A DNA stretch of 64,000 bases, from positions 5,839,257 through 5,903,256 of the forward strand of contig NZ_CP042913.1 of assembly GCF_008065115.1 (NCBI RefSeq), given 5' to 3'. The notes under the pieces are model-generated. The model was not told the origin of the DNA and did no database searches. It was given only the letters and a program-made list of their open reading frames with translations. This DNA is from Bythopirellula goksoeyrii. Lineage in GTDB: Bacteria; Planctomycetota; Planctomycetia; Pirellulales; Lacipirellulaceae. Shown here piece by piece: positions 8,802-17,293 of this stretch. The position numbers were made by a program, and so were the translations under genes. Position 1 is the first letter of the stretch, and each line of letters starts with the position of its first letter.

Positions 8802-9832
8802 GCGAGCACCGTCTTGTTCGTTTCGCCAGCGATCTCTTGCACGTAACGTGGCACCATGTAGCCCGGCAGTTGTCGTCGAAGTTCGCCAACTAATTGCTTC
8901 CCCTCTGCAATCGGCACTTCAAAGTGAGCCGCCCCCGCTACGCGATCCAATTGATGTAAATAGTATGGCAACACGCCAACCGCGACGAGTCGTTCGCTCA
9001 ACTCCCGCTGCGCGTCGACCGAATCATTGACCCCCCGAAGCAGGACCGCTTGATTCAAGAGCGTGATGCCAGCATCGCGAAGATTGCTGAGTGCTACTGC
9101 CACGTCATGGGCTAGTTCACGAGCATGGTTTGTATGGACAACGATCACACTTGTCAGTCGCGTATCGGTAAGAGTCTGGAGCAACTCGTCGGTGACTCGC
9201 AGAGGCACAACAATCGGTAATCTCGTATGGATCCGAAGTCGTGTAACGTGGGGCAAATCTGCTATCTTACCCACTAACATCGCTAGCCGTGAGTCCACCA
9301 ACATCAACGGATCACCTCCACTGAGTATGACTTCCGTAATCGAGGGGTCCTCCGCAATTGCAGTCAGCGCCGAATCCCAAGCCGCTTCGCTGTGGGGTAC
9401 TTCTTCGTAAGGATAGTGGCGCCGAAAGCAGTACCGACAATGTACCGCGCAGCTCCCCGTGGCAATCAGCAGCGCGCGACCCTGGTATTTTTGCAACACG
9501 CCAGGATGCAGAGCCGCTAATTCATCGCCCACTGGATCGGCTGTAAAACCATCCACGGCTTTGCCTTCTCCCCCCAGTGGCAGAACCTGTCGGAGAAGCG
9601 GATCGTGGGGGCTGTTCGGTTCTATACGAGCTAAATAGCCTGGCGGCACAAACACTGGGAATTGGGCAGCGCCTACGGCTGCATCACAGGCCAAGCTCTC
9701 AGAGAGCCCTAGCCGACGACATAACTCGGACGAGGTGCGCACTGCCTGGCGGATTTCGGCCTGCCAAGAGTCCTCCTGCGCCGGTTTTGAGGCGGGGCGG
9801 ACAGATCGATCATTACTCGTTAGAATAGCCAT
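8798..9832 (-). CDS. epmB: EF-P (R)-beta-lysylation protein / lysine 2,3-aminomutase homologue EpmB
   Basis: A 344-residue radical SAM, PLP-dependent lysine 2,3-aminomutase-family enzyme. In the EpmB family it converts L-lysine to (R)-beta-lysine, which EpmA then attaches to EF-P. The cluster motif is C128-x3-C132-x2-C135 (CAVHCRYCFRRHYPY), followed by the family's ILSGGDPL and RLRIHTRLPIV signatures. The length is that of EpmB rather than of the longer fermentative KamA. The gene diverges from efp across a gap of about 100 bases and epmA is 3.5 kb away, so the whole EF-P modification set is in this neighbourhood. rlmN follows with a four-base overlap. Confidence 0.93.
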   Translation of the reverse strand: MAILTSNDRSVRPASKPAQEDSWQAEIRQAVRTSSELCRRLGLSESLACDAAVGAAQFPVFVPPGYLARIEPNSPHDPLLRQVLPLGGEGKAVDGFTADPVGDELAALHPGVLQKYQGRALLIATGSCAVHCRYCFRRHYPYEEVPHSEAAWDSALTAIAEDPSITEVILSGGDPLMLVDSRLAMLVGKIADLPHVTRLRIHTRLPIVVPLRVTDELLQTLTDTRLTSVIVVHTNHARELAHDVAVALSNLRDAGITLLNQAVLLRGVNDSVDAQRELSERLVAVGVLPYYLHQLDRVAGAAHFEVPIAEGKQLVGELRRQLPGYMVPRYVQEIAGETNKTVLA

Positions 9833-9934
9833 TTCGCGATTTCATTGCATCCGTCAAGCAACCAGCAACACCGAGTTGCCGCTGCACCAAAGACATAACC
9901 CAAGATAACCCGAAGCTAAACAGGAAGATACACC

Positions 9935-10516
9935 GTGCCCACGTATAGTACGAACGAATTCCGCAAAGGACTAAAAATCCAGATCGATGGCATTCCTTTC
10001 CAGATGGTCGAAATGAATTTCCGCAAGCCCGGCAAGGGAAATGCCCTCTATGAGTGCAAGCTAAAGAACTTGGTACGGGGGACGGTCACCGACAAAACCT
10101 ACCGAGCTGGACAAACGGTCGAGGCGGCCGATGTGTCAGAATTCACCGCCCAATTCCTCTACAAGCAGGTGGATGGATTCGTCTTCATGAAGCTCGACGA
10201 CTACGAGCAATATGAATTGACCGCAGACCAACTCGGCGACGACGCCAAATTTCTCAAAGAAGGGATGGACTGCTCGCTGCTGGTGTTCAACGACAATCCC
10301 ATCGGCGTGACACTTCCCAACCATGTGGTCCTGAAAGTCGAGTACTGTGAACCTGCTGTCAAGGGGAACACAGCCACCAACGTCTCGAAACCGGTGACAC
10401 TTGAAACAGGTGCCGAGGTTCTTGCCCCCGCATTTATCAACATCGGTGATTGGCTCCGTGTCGACACCCGAACTCAAAGTTACATCGAACGAGCCAAGGA
10501 TCCTGAAGAAGGATAA
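9935..10516 (+). CDS. efp: Elongation factor P
   Basis: A 193-residue translation factor that enters the ribosomal E site and relieves stalling at polyproline stretches. The N-terminal KOW-like domain carries the modified loop FRKPGKGNA, with the target lysine at position 34, the same number as in E. coli. The two OB-like domains follow, ending in IGDWLRVDTRTQSYIER. The start is GTG with AGGA nine bases upstream. Lys34 together with linked epmA and epmB indicates the beta-lysyl branch, not the rhamnosyl-Arg or unmodified forms. It diverges from epmB. Confidence 0.97.
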   Translation: MPTYSTNEFRKGLKIQIDGIPFQMVEMNFRKPGKGNALYECKLKNLVRGTVTDKTYRAGQTVEAADVSEFTAQFLYKQVDGFVFMKLDDYEQYELTADQLGDDAKFLKEGMDCSLLVFNDNPIGVTLPNHVVLKVEYCEPAVKGNTATNVSKPVTLETGAEVLAPAFINIGDWLRVDTRTQSYIERAKDPEEG

Positions 10517-10523
10517 TTCTCAA

Positions 10524-10571
10524 TCCGGAGGCATCCGTCTAGGCGGACCTCCGAGAAATCGAGGATTTTTC
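10524..10571 (+). terminator. Hairpin after efp, probable terminator
   Basis: Just past the efp stop, CGGAGG (10526-10531) pairs with CCTCCG (10548-10553), and inside it TCCG pairs with CGGA around a six-base loop. The T-run (ATTTTT) comes about 12 bases after the stem, further than usual, so termination here is likely but not certain. Confidence 0.5.
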
Positions 10572-10652
10572 TAGCAAGATCACTCACTGTAAAACGAACA
10601 AAGTATAGAATTCCAATCCGCCCCCCTTTTCCGTTAACAAATGGAGACGCAC

Positions 10653-11258
10653 ATGTCCCCTTGGGTAATTCTTGCTATTATCGTTGGTATTGGTTTCTTG
10701 CTCCTGCTTTATGGAGTGGGAATTTTCAATCGCTTGGTGGCGTTACGCAATCGCTTCCAAAACGCTTTCTCTCAAATCGAAGTGCAGCTCAAGAGGCGGT
10801 ACGATCTGATTCCCAATCTGGTCGAAGTCGCTAAAGGGTACATGAGCCACGAAAAAGGAACGCTCGAAGCTGTCATCAACGCCCGTAATCAAGCTGTTGG
10901 CGGACTTCAAAAAGCCGCTGCTTCTCCTGGCGATCCCAAAGCGATGCAAGAACTTGCCGCTGCAGAAACCGCTCTCGGTGGAACGCTTGGTCGACTATTC
11001 GCCCTCTCGGAGGCCTATCCCGACCTCAAGGCGAATCAAAATATGGCCCAACTAACCGAGGAACTCACTTCGACGGAAAACCGTGTGGCATTCGCTCGTC
11101 AGGCCTACAATGACGCCGTGACTGCCTACAACACCTACCGCCAGTCGTTCCCCCCCGTGTTTTTCGCTAACATGTTCGGCCACAGCAGCGACGCCGAATT
11201 ACTAGAGTTCGAAGACAGCGCAGCCATCGCCGAAGCTCCCAAAGTGTCGTTTGAATGA
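10653..11258 (+). CDS. LemA family membrane protein
   Basis: A 201-residue protein of the LemA family. One N-terminal membrane helix (VILAIIVGIGFLLLLYGVGIF) is followed by a long alpha-helical domain with the family signatures FNRLVALRNRF and RRYDLIPNLVEVAKGYMSHE. Its cellular role is not established in general; LemA genes commonly sit beside membrane metallopeptidases, as here. The ATG at 10653 has GGAG six bases upstream; the ATG at 10641 is in frame but unsupported by a ribosome site. It lies about 90 bases before the M48 protease gene and is probably co-transcribed with it. Confidence 0.9.
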   Translation: MSPWVILAIIVGIGFLLLLYGVGIFNRLVALRNRFQNAFSQIEVQLKRRYDLIPNLVEVAKGYMSHEKGTLEAVINARNQAVGGLQKAAASPGDPKAMQELAAAETALGGTLGRLFALSEAYPDLKANQNMAQLTEELTSTENRVAFARQAYNDAVTAYNTYRQSFPPVFFANMFGHSSDAELLEFEDSAAIAEAPKVSFE

Positions 11259-11270
11259 TGGAAGCTTAGA

Positions 11271-11339
11271 GTTGAGTGTTGAGGATCGAGTGTCCAGAGA
11301 CACTCTCCCGTTTCCGTTACTCCACGATCCACTCTCAAC
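11271..11339 (+). repeat. Nested inverted repeats in the lemA-M48 spacer
   Basis: GTTGAG...GGATCG on the left (11271, 11283) is mirrored by CGATCC...CTCAAC on the right (11325, 11334). Between them GAGTGTC-CAGA-GACACTC (11288-11305) is a perfect seven-base-pair hairpin. Together they can form a cruciform or an RNA structure directly before the protease start. Confidence 0.55.
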
Positions 11340-11349
11340 CTTTCCCTCT

Positions 11350-13305
11350 ATGTCTACTAATTTCTATCAGCGCCAGACCGATGCACGCCGCACAACCAAA
11401 TGGTTGGTCGTCGTATTCATTCTGGCGGTAATCGCGATGGTCGCTACGGTGTTTCTTGCGACGATCGGCCTGATCGAAGCTTCCGGCAAGAGTCAACTCT
11501 TTGCCGATAGTGCCGCTGGCTATTCACCCAAGGCGTGGAACGTTCCCTTGGGAACAGGAGGCTTCACACTAGCCTTGATCGCAGGTGGAACCTTGTTCAA
11601 ACTCGCGCAACTTCGTGGCGGGGGAACCACCGTTGCTGAGAACTTGGGGGCCCAGCGCGTTCCACAGAATACGACTGATCCTGTGGAACGCCGCCTAGTC
11701 AACGTCGTCGAAGAAATGGCCCTTGCTTCTGGAGTACCGGTGCCACCGGTCTACATGTTGAAAGACGAGAAGGCCATCAACGCCTTCGCCGCTGGATATT
11801 CTCCTAGCGATGCTGTTGTGGCGGTCACTCAGGGGACTGCCGAACAGCTCACGCGCGATCAACTACAAGGGGTTGTTGCCCACGAGTTCAGCCATATTCT
11901 CAATGGCGACATGCGTCTTAACATCCGTATGATCGGAGTGTTGCATGGCATCTTGCTGATGGGGCTTCTGGGGCGTTTGCTTTTCAATATTGCAGCTCGA
12001 GGCGGAAATCGACGCAGTAGTAAGGGGGACCCGACCATCTACTTCTTGGCCGTTGGTCTGGCGCTGGTTGTCATCGGATATCTTGGCACCTTTTTCGGGG
12101 GCTTGATCAAAGCGGCCATCTCGCGTCAACGTGAGTACCTGGCCGATGCCTCTGCGGTGCAATTCACTCGCAATCCTGAGGGGATCGCTGGTGCATTGAA
12201 GCGAATCGGGGCTTTTGTCTCTGGCTCAAGGTTAAAGAACGTCCATGCTGCTGAGTTGAGCCACATGTATTTCGGTCAAGGTGTTTGGGAAGGTTTCACT
12301 GGTTTGATGGCGACGCATCCCCCACTAGAGAAACGCATCCTTGCCCTCGAACCCCGTTGGGATGGCAAGTTTCCGGCAGTGCCAAAGATCCCTGCCGCTT
12401 TGACCGAGTTGGGAACCGCCGCTGGATTGGTCGGACTGGCTGCTGGTGCCGACGAAGTTCCTCTGGAAGTCGTGCGCCATTCACCCGAGCAAGTTGGTAG
12501 CCCAACTGAAACCCACCGTGAGTACGCTGCTGAATTAATTGACCGCCTTCCACCAGAAATCCGCTCTGCGGTTCAGGAACCTTACGGCGGGCGAGCGGTC
12601 ATGTTTGCGCTGCTGCTGGATTCGAACCAGGAAATTCGCGAGCAGCAGTTCAACGCTCTAACAAAAACTATATCACCGGACGTTGTAGACCTCACGAGAA
12701 AACTCGATCCGGTGGTGCGCGTCGTAGATCCTCGCGCACGGCTCGCCCTCGTGGACTTGGCATTGCCTGCACTGCGAACAATGACCAAAGAGCAATACCG
12801 CCGTTTTTCACAGGCTTTTAAGAAACTTGTGGAAGCGGATAACCGCATCGCTGCGTTTGAATGGATGTTACACAGCGTATTGCTGCGACATTTGCGGCCT
12901 CAATTTGAGCCCACTCGTCCACCCCGAGTTGCCTATTATAGTCTTGCGAGACTGGAGCATGAAGTCGGCATTCTCCTTTCCACCTTGGCAAATCTCGACA
13001 ATTCGGGAAAGCGTGTGGAACATTCCTTTCGCCATGCTGCCGAAATGCTGCCTGAGATATCCGTCCCGCTGCTACCAGCTTCCGAATGCACACTACCAGC
13101 ATTGCAGAAGGCACTGGAGACGATTCGGACAGTAGCCCCCAAACATCGCCATCAAATTATCGAAGCTGCTGCGGACCTGATCTGTTACGATCGCGACGTG
13201 TCGATCAAAGAAGCAGAACTCTTCCGAGGGATGTGTGACATGCTCGACTGCCCCATGCCTCCGCTACTTCCTGGCCAACCAATCGTAGCACGGGCGTCTG
13301 CTTAG
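11350..13305 (+). CDS. M48-family membrane metalloprotease with long C-terminal extension
   Basis: A 651-residue zinc metallopeptidase of the M48/HtpX type. Two hydrophobic N-terminal segments (about 17-42 and 70-85) precede the catalytic motif HEFSH at 178-182, with further membrane segments (about 195-260) and the third ligand Glu in QREYLADA. This half matches HtpX-like proteases that degrade damaged membrane proteins. Residues from about 370 on form an extra alpha-helical, apparently soluble extension of nearly 280 residues that ordinary HtpX lacks. The ATG at 11350 is chosen because it starts the first membrane segment region; an upstream frame overlaps lemA. Partner lemA is immediately upstream. 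Confidence 0.88.
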   Translation: MSTNFYQRQTDARRTTKWLVVVFILAVIAMVATVFLATIGLIEASGKSQLFADSAAGYSPKAWNVPLGTGGFTLALIAGGTLFKLAQLRGGGTTVAENLGAQRVPQNTTDPVERRLVNVVEEMALASGVPVPPVYMLKDEKAINAFAAGYSPSDAVVAVTQGTAEQLTRDQLQGVVAHEFSHILNGDMRLNIRMIGVLHGILLMGLLGRLLFNIAARGGNRRSSKGDPTIYFLAVGLALVVIGYLGTFFGGLIKAAISRQREYLADASAVQFTRNPEGIAGALKRIGAFVSGSRLKNVHAAELSHMYFGQGVWEGFTGLMATHPPLEKRILALEPRWDGKFPAVPKIPAALTELGTAAGLVGLAAGADEVPLEVVRHSPEQVGSPTETHREYAAELIDRLPPEIRSAVQEPYGGRAVMFALLLDSNQEIREQQFNALTKTISPDVVDLTRKLDPVVRVVDPRARLALVDLALPALRTMTKEQYRRFSQAFKKLVEADNRIAAFEWMLHSVLLRHLRPQFEPTRPPRVAYYSLARLEHEVGILLSTLANLDNSGKRVEHSFRHAAEMLPEISVPLLPASECTLPALQKALETIRTVAPKHRHQIIEAAADLICYDRDVSIKEAELFRGMCDMLDCPMPPLLPGQPIVARASA

Positions 13306-13321
13306 TTAGACGGTGTACGAC

Positions 13322-14278
13322 ATGGACAAGCGACTCCAGTATCTGCAGCAACGTAGTGAACTGCTACGAAAACTGCGCAAATTCTTTTTCGATCGCGACT
13401 TCATCGAGGTGGAAACACCATTGCTCTCCAGTGAAATAATCCCTGAGCTGCATATCGAACCCATGGCCCTAAGCCGAGACGCAACGCGTCACCCTGCATT
13501 CTTACAGGCTTCTCCTGAACTGCACATGAAGCGCCTCATAGCCGAGGGTCTGTCATCCATCTTCCAAGTCACACGTTCCTTCCGCGCCGGCGAATCGGGT
13601 CAACTACACAACCCCGAGTTCACGCTGGTCGAGTGGTATCGTGCGGGGGACGATATGCAGGCCGGCATGACTTTTCTCGATGAACTCTGCCAATCACTGC
13701 TCGGTACACCACCAGCGCGACGTATCAGCTATAGCGAAGCGTTTCACTCCATGCTGAGCATTTGCCCTCATACAGCCACTAGCAAGCAACTGGCCAATTG
13801 CGCTGAACATCATGAAGTCTCGATTCCGGCAGACATGCCAACGACAGACCGCGACGAGTGGCTCAACCTGCTGCTGGCCGCACGAATCGAACCAAAGTTG
13901 GGACTCGATTCACCCACGATTCTCTACGATTATCCGGCCAGCCAGGCAGCTCTGGCAAAACTTGCCACCCGCGACGATGGCACACAAGTGGCAGAACGGT
14001 TTGAGCTTTACTTCCAAGGTGTCGAACTGGCCAACGGATATCATGAACTTACCGACTCCGCTGAACTCCGCGGTCGTCTCACGCAAGTGAATCAACATCG
14101 AGAAGCAGATAGCCGCCTTGCCCTCCCCTTACCCGAGTCGCTGCTGGCTGCGATGGAGCTGGGACTCCCTGATTCATCCGGCTGCGCCCTGGGGTTCGAC
14201 CGTCTCGTGATGCTGGCCGTTGGGGCAAAATCGATTGGGGATGTGATGGCGTACAACAAACAGAACAATGAAGGCTGA
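13322..14278 (+). CDS. epmA: EF-P lysyltransferase EpmA (GenX/PoxA)
   Basis: A 318-residue class II lysyl-tRNA synthetase paralogue that lacks the anticodon-binding domain and attaches (R)-beta-lysine to EF-P Lys34. Class II motif 2 is visible as FQVTRSFRAGESGQLHNPEFTLVEW, and motif 3 as GCALGFDRLVML near the C-terminus. A full lysyl-tRNA synthetase would be about 180 residues longer at the N-terminus, so EpmA is the right name. The start could equally be the GTG at 13313; I chose the ATG. It follows the protease by a few bases and may be read from the same message. efp and epmB are nearby. Confidence 0.93.
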   Translation: MDKRLQYLQQRSELLRKLRKFFFDRDFIEVETPLLSSEIIPELHIEPMALSRDATRHPAFLQASPELHMKRLIAEGLSSIFQVTRSFRAGESGQLHNPEFTLVEWYRAGDDMQAGMTFLDELCQSLLGTPPARRISYSEAFHSMLSICPHTATSKQLANCAEHHEVSIPADMPTTDRDEWLNLLLAARIEPKLGLDSPTILYDYPASQAALAKLATRDDGTQVAERFELYFQGVELANGYHELTDSAELRGRLTQVNQHREADSRLALPLPESLLAAMELGLPDSSGCALGFDRLVMLAVGAKSIGDVMAYNKQNNEG

Positions 14279-14863
14279 TCACAGCAGGGCTGCACACTCC
14301 TTATGCCTAAAGCAATGCACCAGATGGTCGTTCACTAGTCCTGCGGCTTGCATGTGGGCGTAAATGATCGTGCTGCCCACGAATTTGAAGCCTCGCTGTT
14401 TGAGATCGCGGCTAAGTGCATCGGACTCTTTACTGTTGGCAGGGAGTTGGCTCATTCGCTTCCATTTGTTGACTTTCGGTTTGCCTCCGACGAAACCCCA
14501 AATGTATTTGTCGAACGTGCCGAATTCTTCTTGCACCTCCAAGAAGGCGCGAGCATTGGTCACGGCAGCGTTTACTTTGAGTCGGTTGCGGACGATGCCG
14601 GGATTGAGGAGCAGCTTCTCGATTCGCTTCTCTGTGAAGCGAGCAACCTTCTCTGGATCAAACTCGGCGAACGCCTTGCGGTAGGCTTCGCGTTTGCGAT
14701 AGATCGTGATCCAACTCAACCCTGCCTGAGCGCTTTCGAGCGTGAGAAACTCGAATTGTTTGCGATCGTCGTGGACGGGGACGCCCCACTCCTGATCGTG
14801 ATACGGCACCAATTCGCCGCGGCCAGCGTACTGCCAATCGCAGGTCTTTCTCGCCTCTGCCAC
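14279..14863 (-). CDS. tag: DNA-3-methyladenine glycosylase I
   Basis: A 194-residue base-excision enzyme that removes 3-methyladenine from DNA. The family's start CDWQYAGRGELVPYHDQEWG and the aromatic LTLESAQAGLSWITIYRKRE are present. The zinc snap is formed by an early Cys and His (CDW, YHDQEW) and the C-terminal His and Cys in NDHLVHCFRHKEC. Its start abuts the folA stop, so thyA, folA and tag form one tight operon that couples thymidylate synthesis with DNA repair. It converges on epmA. Confidence 0.93.
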   Translation of the reverse strand: MAEARKTCDWQYAGRGELVPYHDQEWGVPVHDDRKQFEFLTLESAQAGLSWITIYRKREAYRKAFAEFDPEKVARFTEKRIEKLLLNPGIVRNRLKVNAAVTNARAFLEVQEEFGTFDKYIWGFVGGKPKVNKWKRMSQLPANSKESDALSRDLKQRGFKFVGSTIIYAHMQAAGLVNDHLVHCFRHKECAALL

Positions 14864-15372
14864 TACGCCCTCACTCGCTGATATACCGTGAAAGTGTGGT
14901 CAAACTGGTCGAACTCATCGGCCGTATGATGAGACTCTTCTTTCACTTCCCAGTGAGACCAGTCAACCTCGGGGAAGCTCACGTCCCCTTCCACCTCGGC
15001 ATGGACTCGCGTGAAATAGAGTCGGTCGGCTTGGGGTAACGCCAACTCGTAGATTGCTGCCCCTCCGATCACAAACGCTTGGTCTTGGTCGCAATCAGCC
15101 TGTTTCGCATAGTCCATCGCCTGTTCGAGATTGCCGGCGACTCTAACTTCAGCATGCCCCGTCTCATAGTCCGGCCGATGGGATATCACGATGGAAGTTC
15201 GCCCGGGGAGCGGCCTTCCGATTGATTCCCAAGTTTTACGTCCCATGAGGATCGCGTGTTCCATCGTGATGCGTTTGAACCGCCGCAAGTCGGCTGACAT
15301 GTGCCAGGGAAGTTGCCCCTCGCGACCGATGATGCCATTTTCCGAGACGGCTACCAGAATCGCTAGTTTCAT
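14863..15372 (-). CDS. folA: Dihydrofolate reductase
   Basis: A 169-residue enzyme that reduces dihydrofolate to tetrahydrofolate with NADPH. Family signatures seen are [22 protein letters not shown] at the N-terminus with the active-site acidic residue in the first helix, [15 protein letters not shown] for NADPH binding, and [10 protein letters not shown]. The start overlaps the thyA stop by four bases (ATGA). The substrate it regenerates is the product of the adjacent ThyA reaction. Confidence 0.96.
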   Translation of the reverse strand: MKLAILVAVSENGIIGREGQLPWHMSADLRRFKRITMEHAILMGRKTWESIGRPLPGRTSIVISHRPDYETGHAEVRVAGNLEQAMDYAKQADCDQDQAFVIGGAAIYELALPQADRLYFTRVHAEVEGDVSFPEVDWSHWEVKEESHHTADEFDQFDHTFTVYQRVRA

Positions 15373-16163
15373 ACAGCCACCGGTGCAGATATATGGGGAT
15401 GCGGATCGTAGTTGGTGAGTTCAAAATCCGCAAACTGAAAGGCGAATAGGTCGTCGACGGCCGGATTGATTTTCATCTGCGGCAGTGGTCGTGGTGTGCG
15501 CGACAATTGCAAGGTGGCTTGTTCCAAATGGTTATCATACAAATGGGCATCACCGAGCGTGTGGACAAAATCACCAACGCCCAAACCTGTCACCTGAGCC
15601 ACCATCATCGTCAACAGAGCGTAGGACGCGATGTTGAAAGGGACGCCGAGGAACACATCTGCACTGCGCTGATATAACTGACAGGATAGTTTTCCCTCGG
15701 CAACGTAAAACTGAAACAACAAATGACACGGCGGCAATGCCATCTGATCGATGTCAGCCACATTCCAGGCACTCACAATCAGTCGCCGTGAGTCGGGATT
15801 CGTGCGAATCGCGTCCACGACTTCACCCATCTGATCGATGCTGCGTCCATCGGGAGTCGCCCAAGATCGCCACTGCTTGCCATAGACGGGTCCGAGTTCC
15901 CCTTCGTCGTCGGCCCACTCATCCCAAATCGACACTCGGTTCTCGTTGAGATAACGTACGTTCGTCTCTCCTTGCAGAAACCATAGCAATTCATGAATGA
16001 TTGACCGCAGATGCAACTTCTTGGTTGTCACCAGAGGGAATCCCTCTTCGAGATCAAAACGCATTTGGTAACCGAAGACACTCCGTGTACCTGTCCCCGT
16101 GCGATCGCTTTTGACGACGCCGTTGTCGAGAATGTGTTTGAGGAGGGTGATGTATTGTTGCAT
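15369..16163 (-). CDS. thyA: Thymidylate synthase
   Basis: A 264-residue enzyme that methylates dUMP to dTMP using methylene-tetrahydrofolate. The length and numbering coincide with the E. coli enzyme: catalytic Cys146 in [12 protein letters not shown], and the dUMP phosphate-binding [11 protein letters not shown] loop. The folate site [19 protein letters not shown] follows. First gene of the thyA-folA-tag operon. The alternative flavin enzyme ThyX is not needed. Confidence 0.97.
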   Translation of the reverse strand: MQQYITLLKHILDNGVVKSDRTGTGTRSVFGYQMRFDLEEGFPLVTTKKLHLRSIIHELLWFLQGETNVRYLNENRVSIWDEWADDEGELGPVYGKQWRSWATPDGRSIDQMGEVVDAIRTNPDSRRLIVSAWNVADIDQMALPPCHLLFQFYVAEGKLSCQLYQRSADVFLGVPFNIASYALLTMMVAQVTGLGVGDFVHTLGDAHLYDNHLEQATLQLSRTPRPLPQMKINPAVDDLFAFQFADFELTNYDPHPHISAPVAV

Positions 16164-16187
16164 TTGATACTAACTTGTAGATCGATA

Positions 16188-16310
16188 GGAATTAAAGAAA
16201 CTCGCCGCGGATAAACGCGGACTGAACGGACTAGCGCAGACTTAGAAATATTCTGATCCGCGTGTATCCGCATCATCAACGTTCATCCGCGGCCTATTTC
16301 TTCTAATTTC
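16188..16310. repeat. Intergenic inverted repeat built on TATCCGCGG
   Basis: Left arm 16188-16227 (GGAATTAAAGAAACTCGCCG then CGGATAAACGCGGA) is an imperfect reverse complement of right arm 16255-16310 (GATCCGCG, GTTCATCCGCGGCC, then TTTCTTCTAATTTC). Both arms, read outward, give ATCCGCGGC followed by a T-rich TTTCTT tail. It fills the gap between thyA and the 88-residue gene and looks like a dispersed palindromic element. Confidence 0.65.
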
Positions 16311-16318
16311 TCTTTATT

Positions 16319-16585
16319 TCACTCCTCCTTAGCCATGATTTCTTCCACTACCTTGACCAGCATCGATGGGTCGTCCTTCTTACGCAACTGTTCGATCCGC
16401 TTAGCGCTGAGACCCAACTTTTCCAGGACTCCAACTACCTGATTCCATTTGGTTTGTCGACCCTTGCCTTCGGCCAAATAGAGATCGGTCACCAATTCAC
16501 TGAGTCTCTGCAGCGAAATCGCGTCCTTGTTGTCATAATAGTTCTTGATGATCTTCTGTTGATGTTTGGAATATTGTTTGCCCAT
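16319..16585 (-). CDS. Small conserved-looking helical protein of unknown function
   Basis: An 88-residue protein, highly charged and predicted alpha-helical throughout: YSKHQQKIIKNYYDNKD, then LSELVTDLYLAEGKGR, TKWNQVVGVLEKLG and LVKVVEEIMAKEE. There is no signal peptide, membrane segment or cysteine. The frame is clean with good planctomycete-like codon use, and it is bounded by the repeat on one side and the ferredoxin gene on the other. I do not recognise a named family. A DNA- or RNA-binding or adaptor role would be guesswork. Confidence 0.75.
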   Translation of the reverse strand: MGKQYSKHQQKIIKNYYDNKDAISLQRLSELVTDLYLAEGKGRQTKWNQVVGVLEKLGLSAKRIEQLRKKDDPSMLVKVVEEIMAKEE

Positions 16586-16795
16586 CGCTCAATTCTATCG
16601 GGTTATGCTAGGAAACGGGTATTTCGGTGACGAACTGCCGACAGTGAAACATGTCAAATTTATGCGGAAACCATGAGTGTTTCCACTTTTCTGACTCCTT
16701 GCGGCGCGGTAGATTATCCTACCTGCTGGTCGGCAGCAACGGTAGCCGATCCTCTCGATTTGCGTTTCCCACAAGTTCCAAAGGGTTGGTCGCCG

Positions 16796-17209
16796 ATGCC
16801 GGTCTTGAAGTTTATCAAAGAGAAAAAAGAAATCGAGGTTCCCGAGGGCGCCAATCTACGCAAAGAGGCCATGAAGGCCGGCGTGAATCCGCATCAAGGC
16901 CTCAACGGCTTCGGAGCCTCACTCAACAAGGTCGTCAATTGTCACGGCCTTGGCCAATGTGGCACTTGCCGCGTGAATATCATCAAGGGCATGGAGAATG
17001 CCAGCAAGATGGGGATCTTGGAAAAAACGCGGCTCACATGGCCGATTCCAACTCCTATCACCCCGGGCGGACTTGATCCTATTCCTGCGATGGCCTATCT
17101 GGGGCACGAAGAGACTATGCGTCTCTCCTGCCAGGTGACGATCCAAGGCGATATGGAAGTGGAAACCGGCCCAGAGCTAGATCTCTTCGGTGAGAATTTT
17201 TTCAGTTAG
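16796..17209 (+). CDS. 2Fe-2S plant-type ferredoxin domain protein
   Basis: A 137-residue ferredoxin starting at MPVLKFIKEKKEIEV. Ligands follow the C-x5-C-x2-C pattern (Cys49, 55 and 58 in NCHGLGQCGTC) with the fourth Cys near the C-terminus in MRLSCQV. That is the plant/bacterial 2Fe-2S type. A segment between third and fourth ligands (NASKMGILEKTRLTWP, PITPGGLDPIPAM) is longer than in minimal ferredoxins. A longer open frame reaches back to 16673, but that extension is unlike a ferredoxin. It precedes the PII gene by about 85 bases. Its partner enzyme is not evident. Confidence 0.8.
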   Translation: MPVLKFIKEKKEIEVPEGANLRKEAMKAGVNPHQGLNGFGASLNKVVNCHGLGQCGTCRVNIIKGMENASKMGILEKTRLTWPIPTPITPGGLDPIPAMAYLGHEETMRLSCQVTIQGDMEVETGPELDLFGENFFS

Positions 17210-17293
17210 AATAGTAGCTGTCAGCTATCAGCCGTCAGTTTTCAGAAATTCTGGTTGATGATGGCTGGTAAACAATTGCTGAAAGCTACCCCC

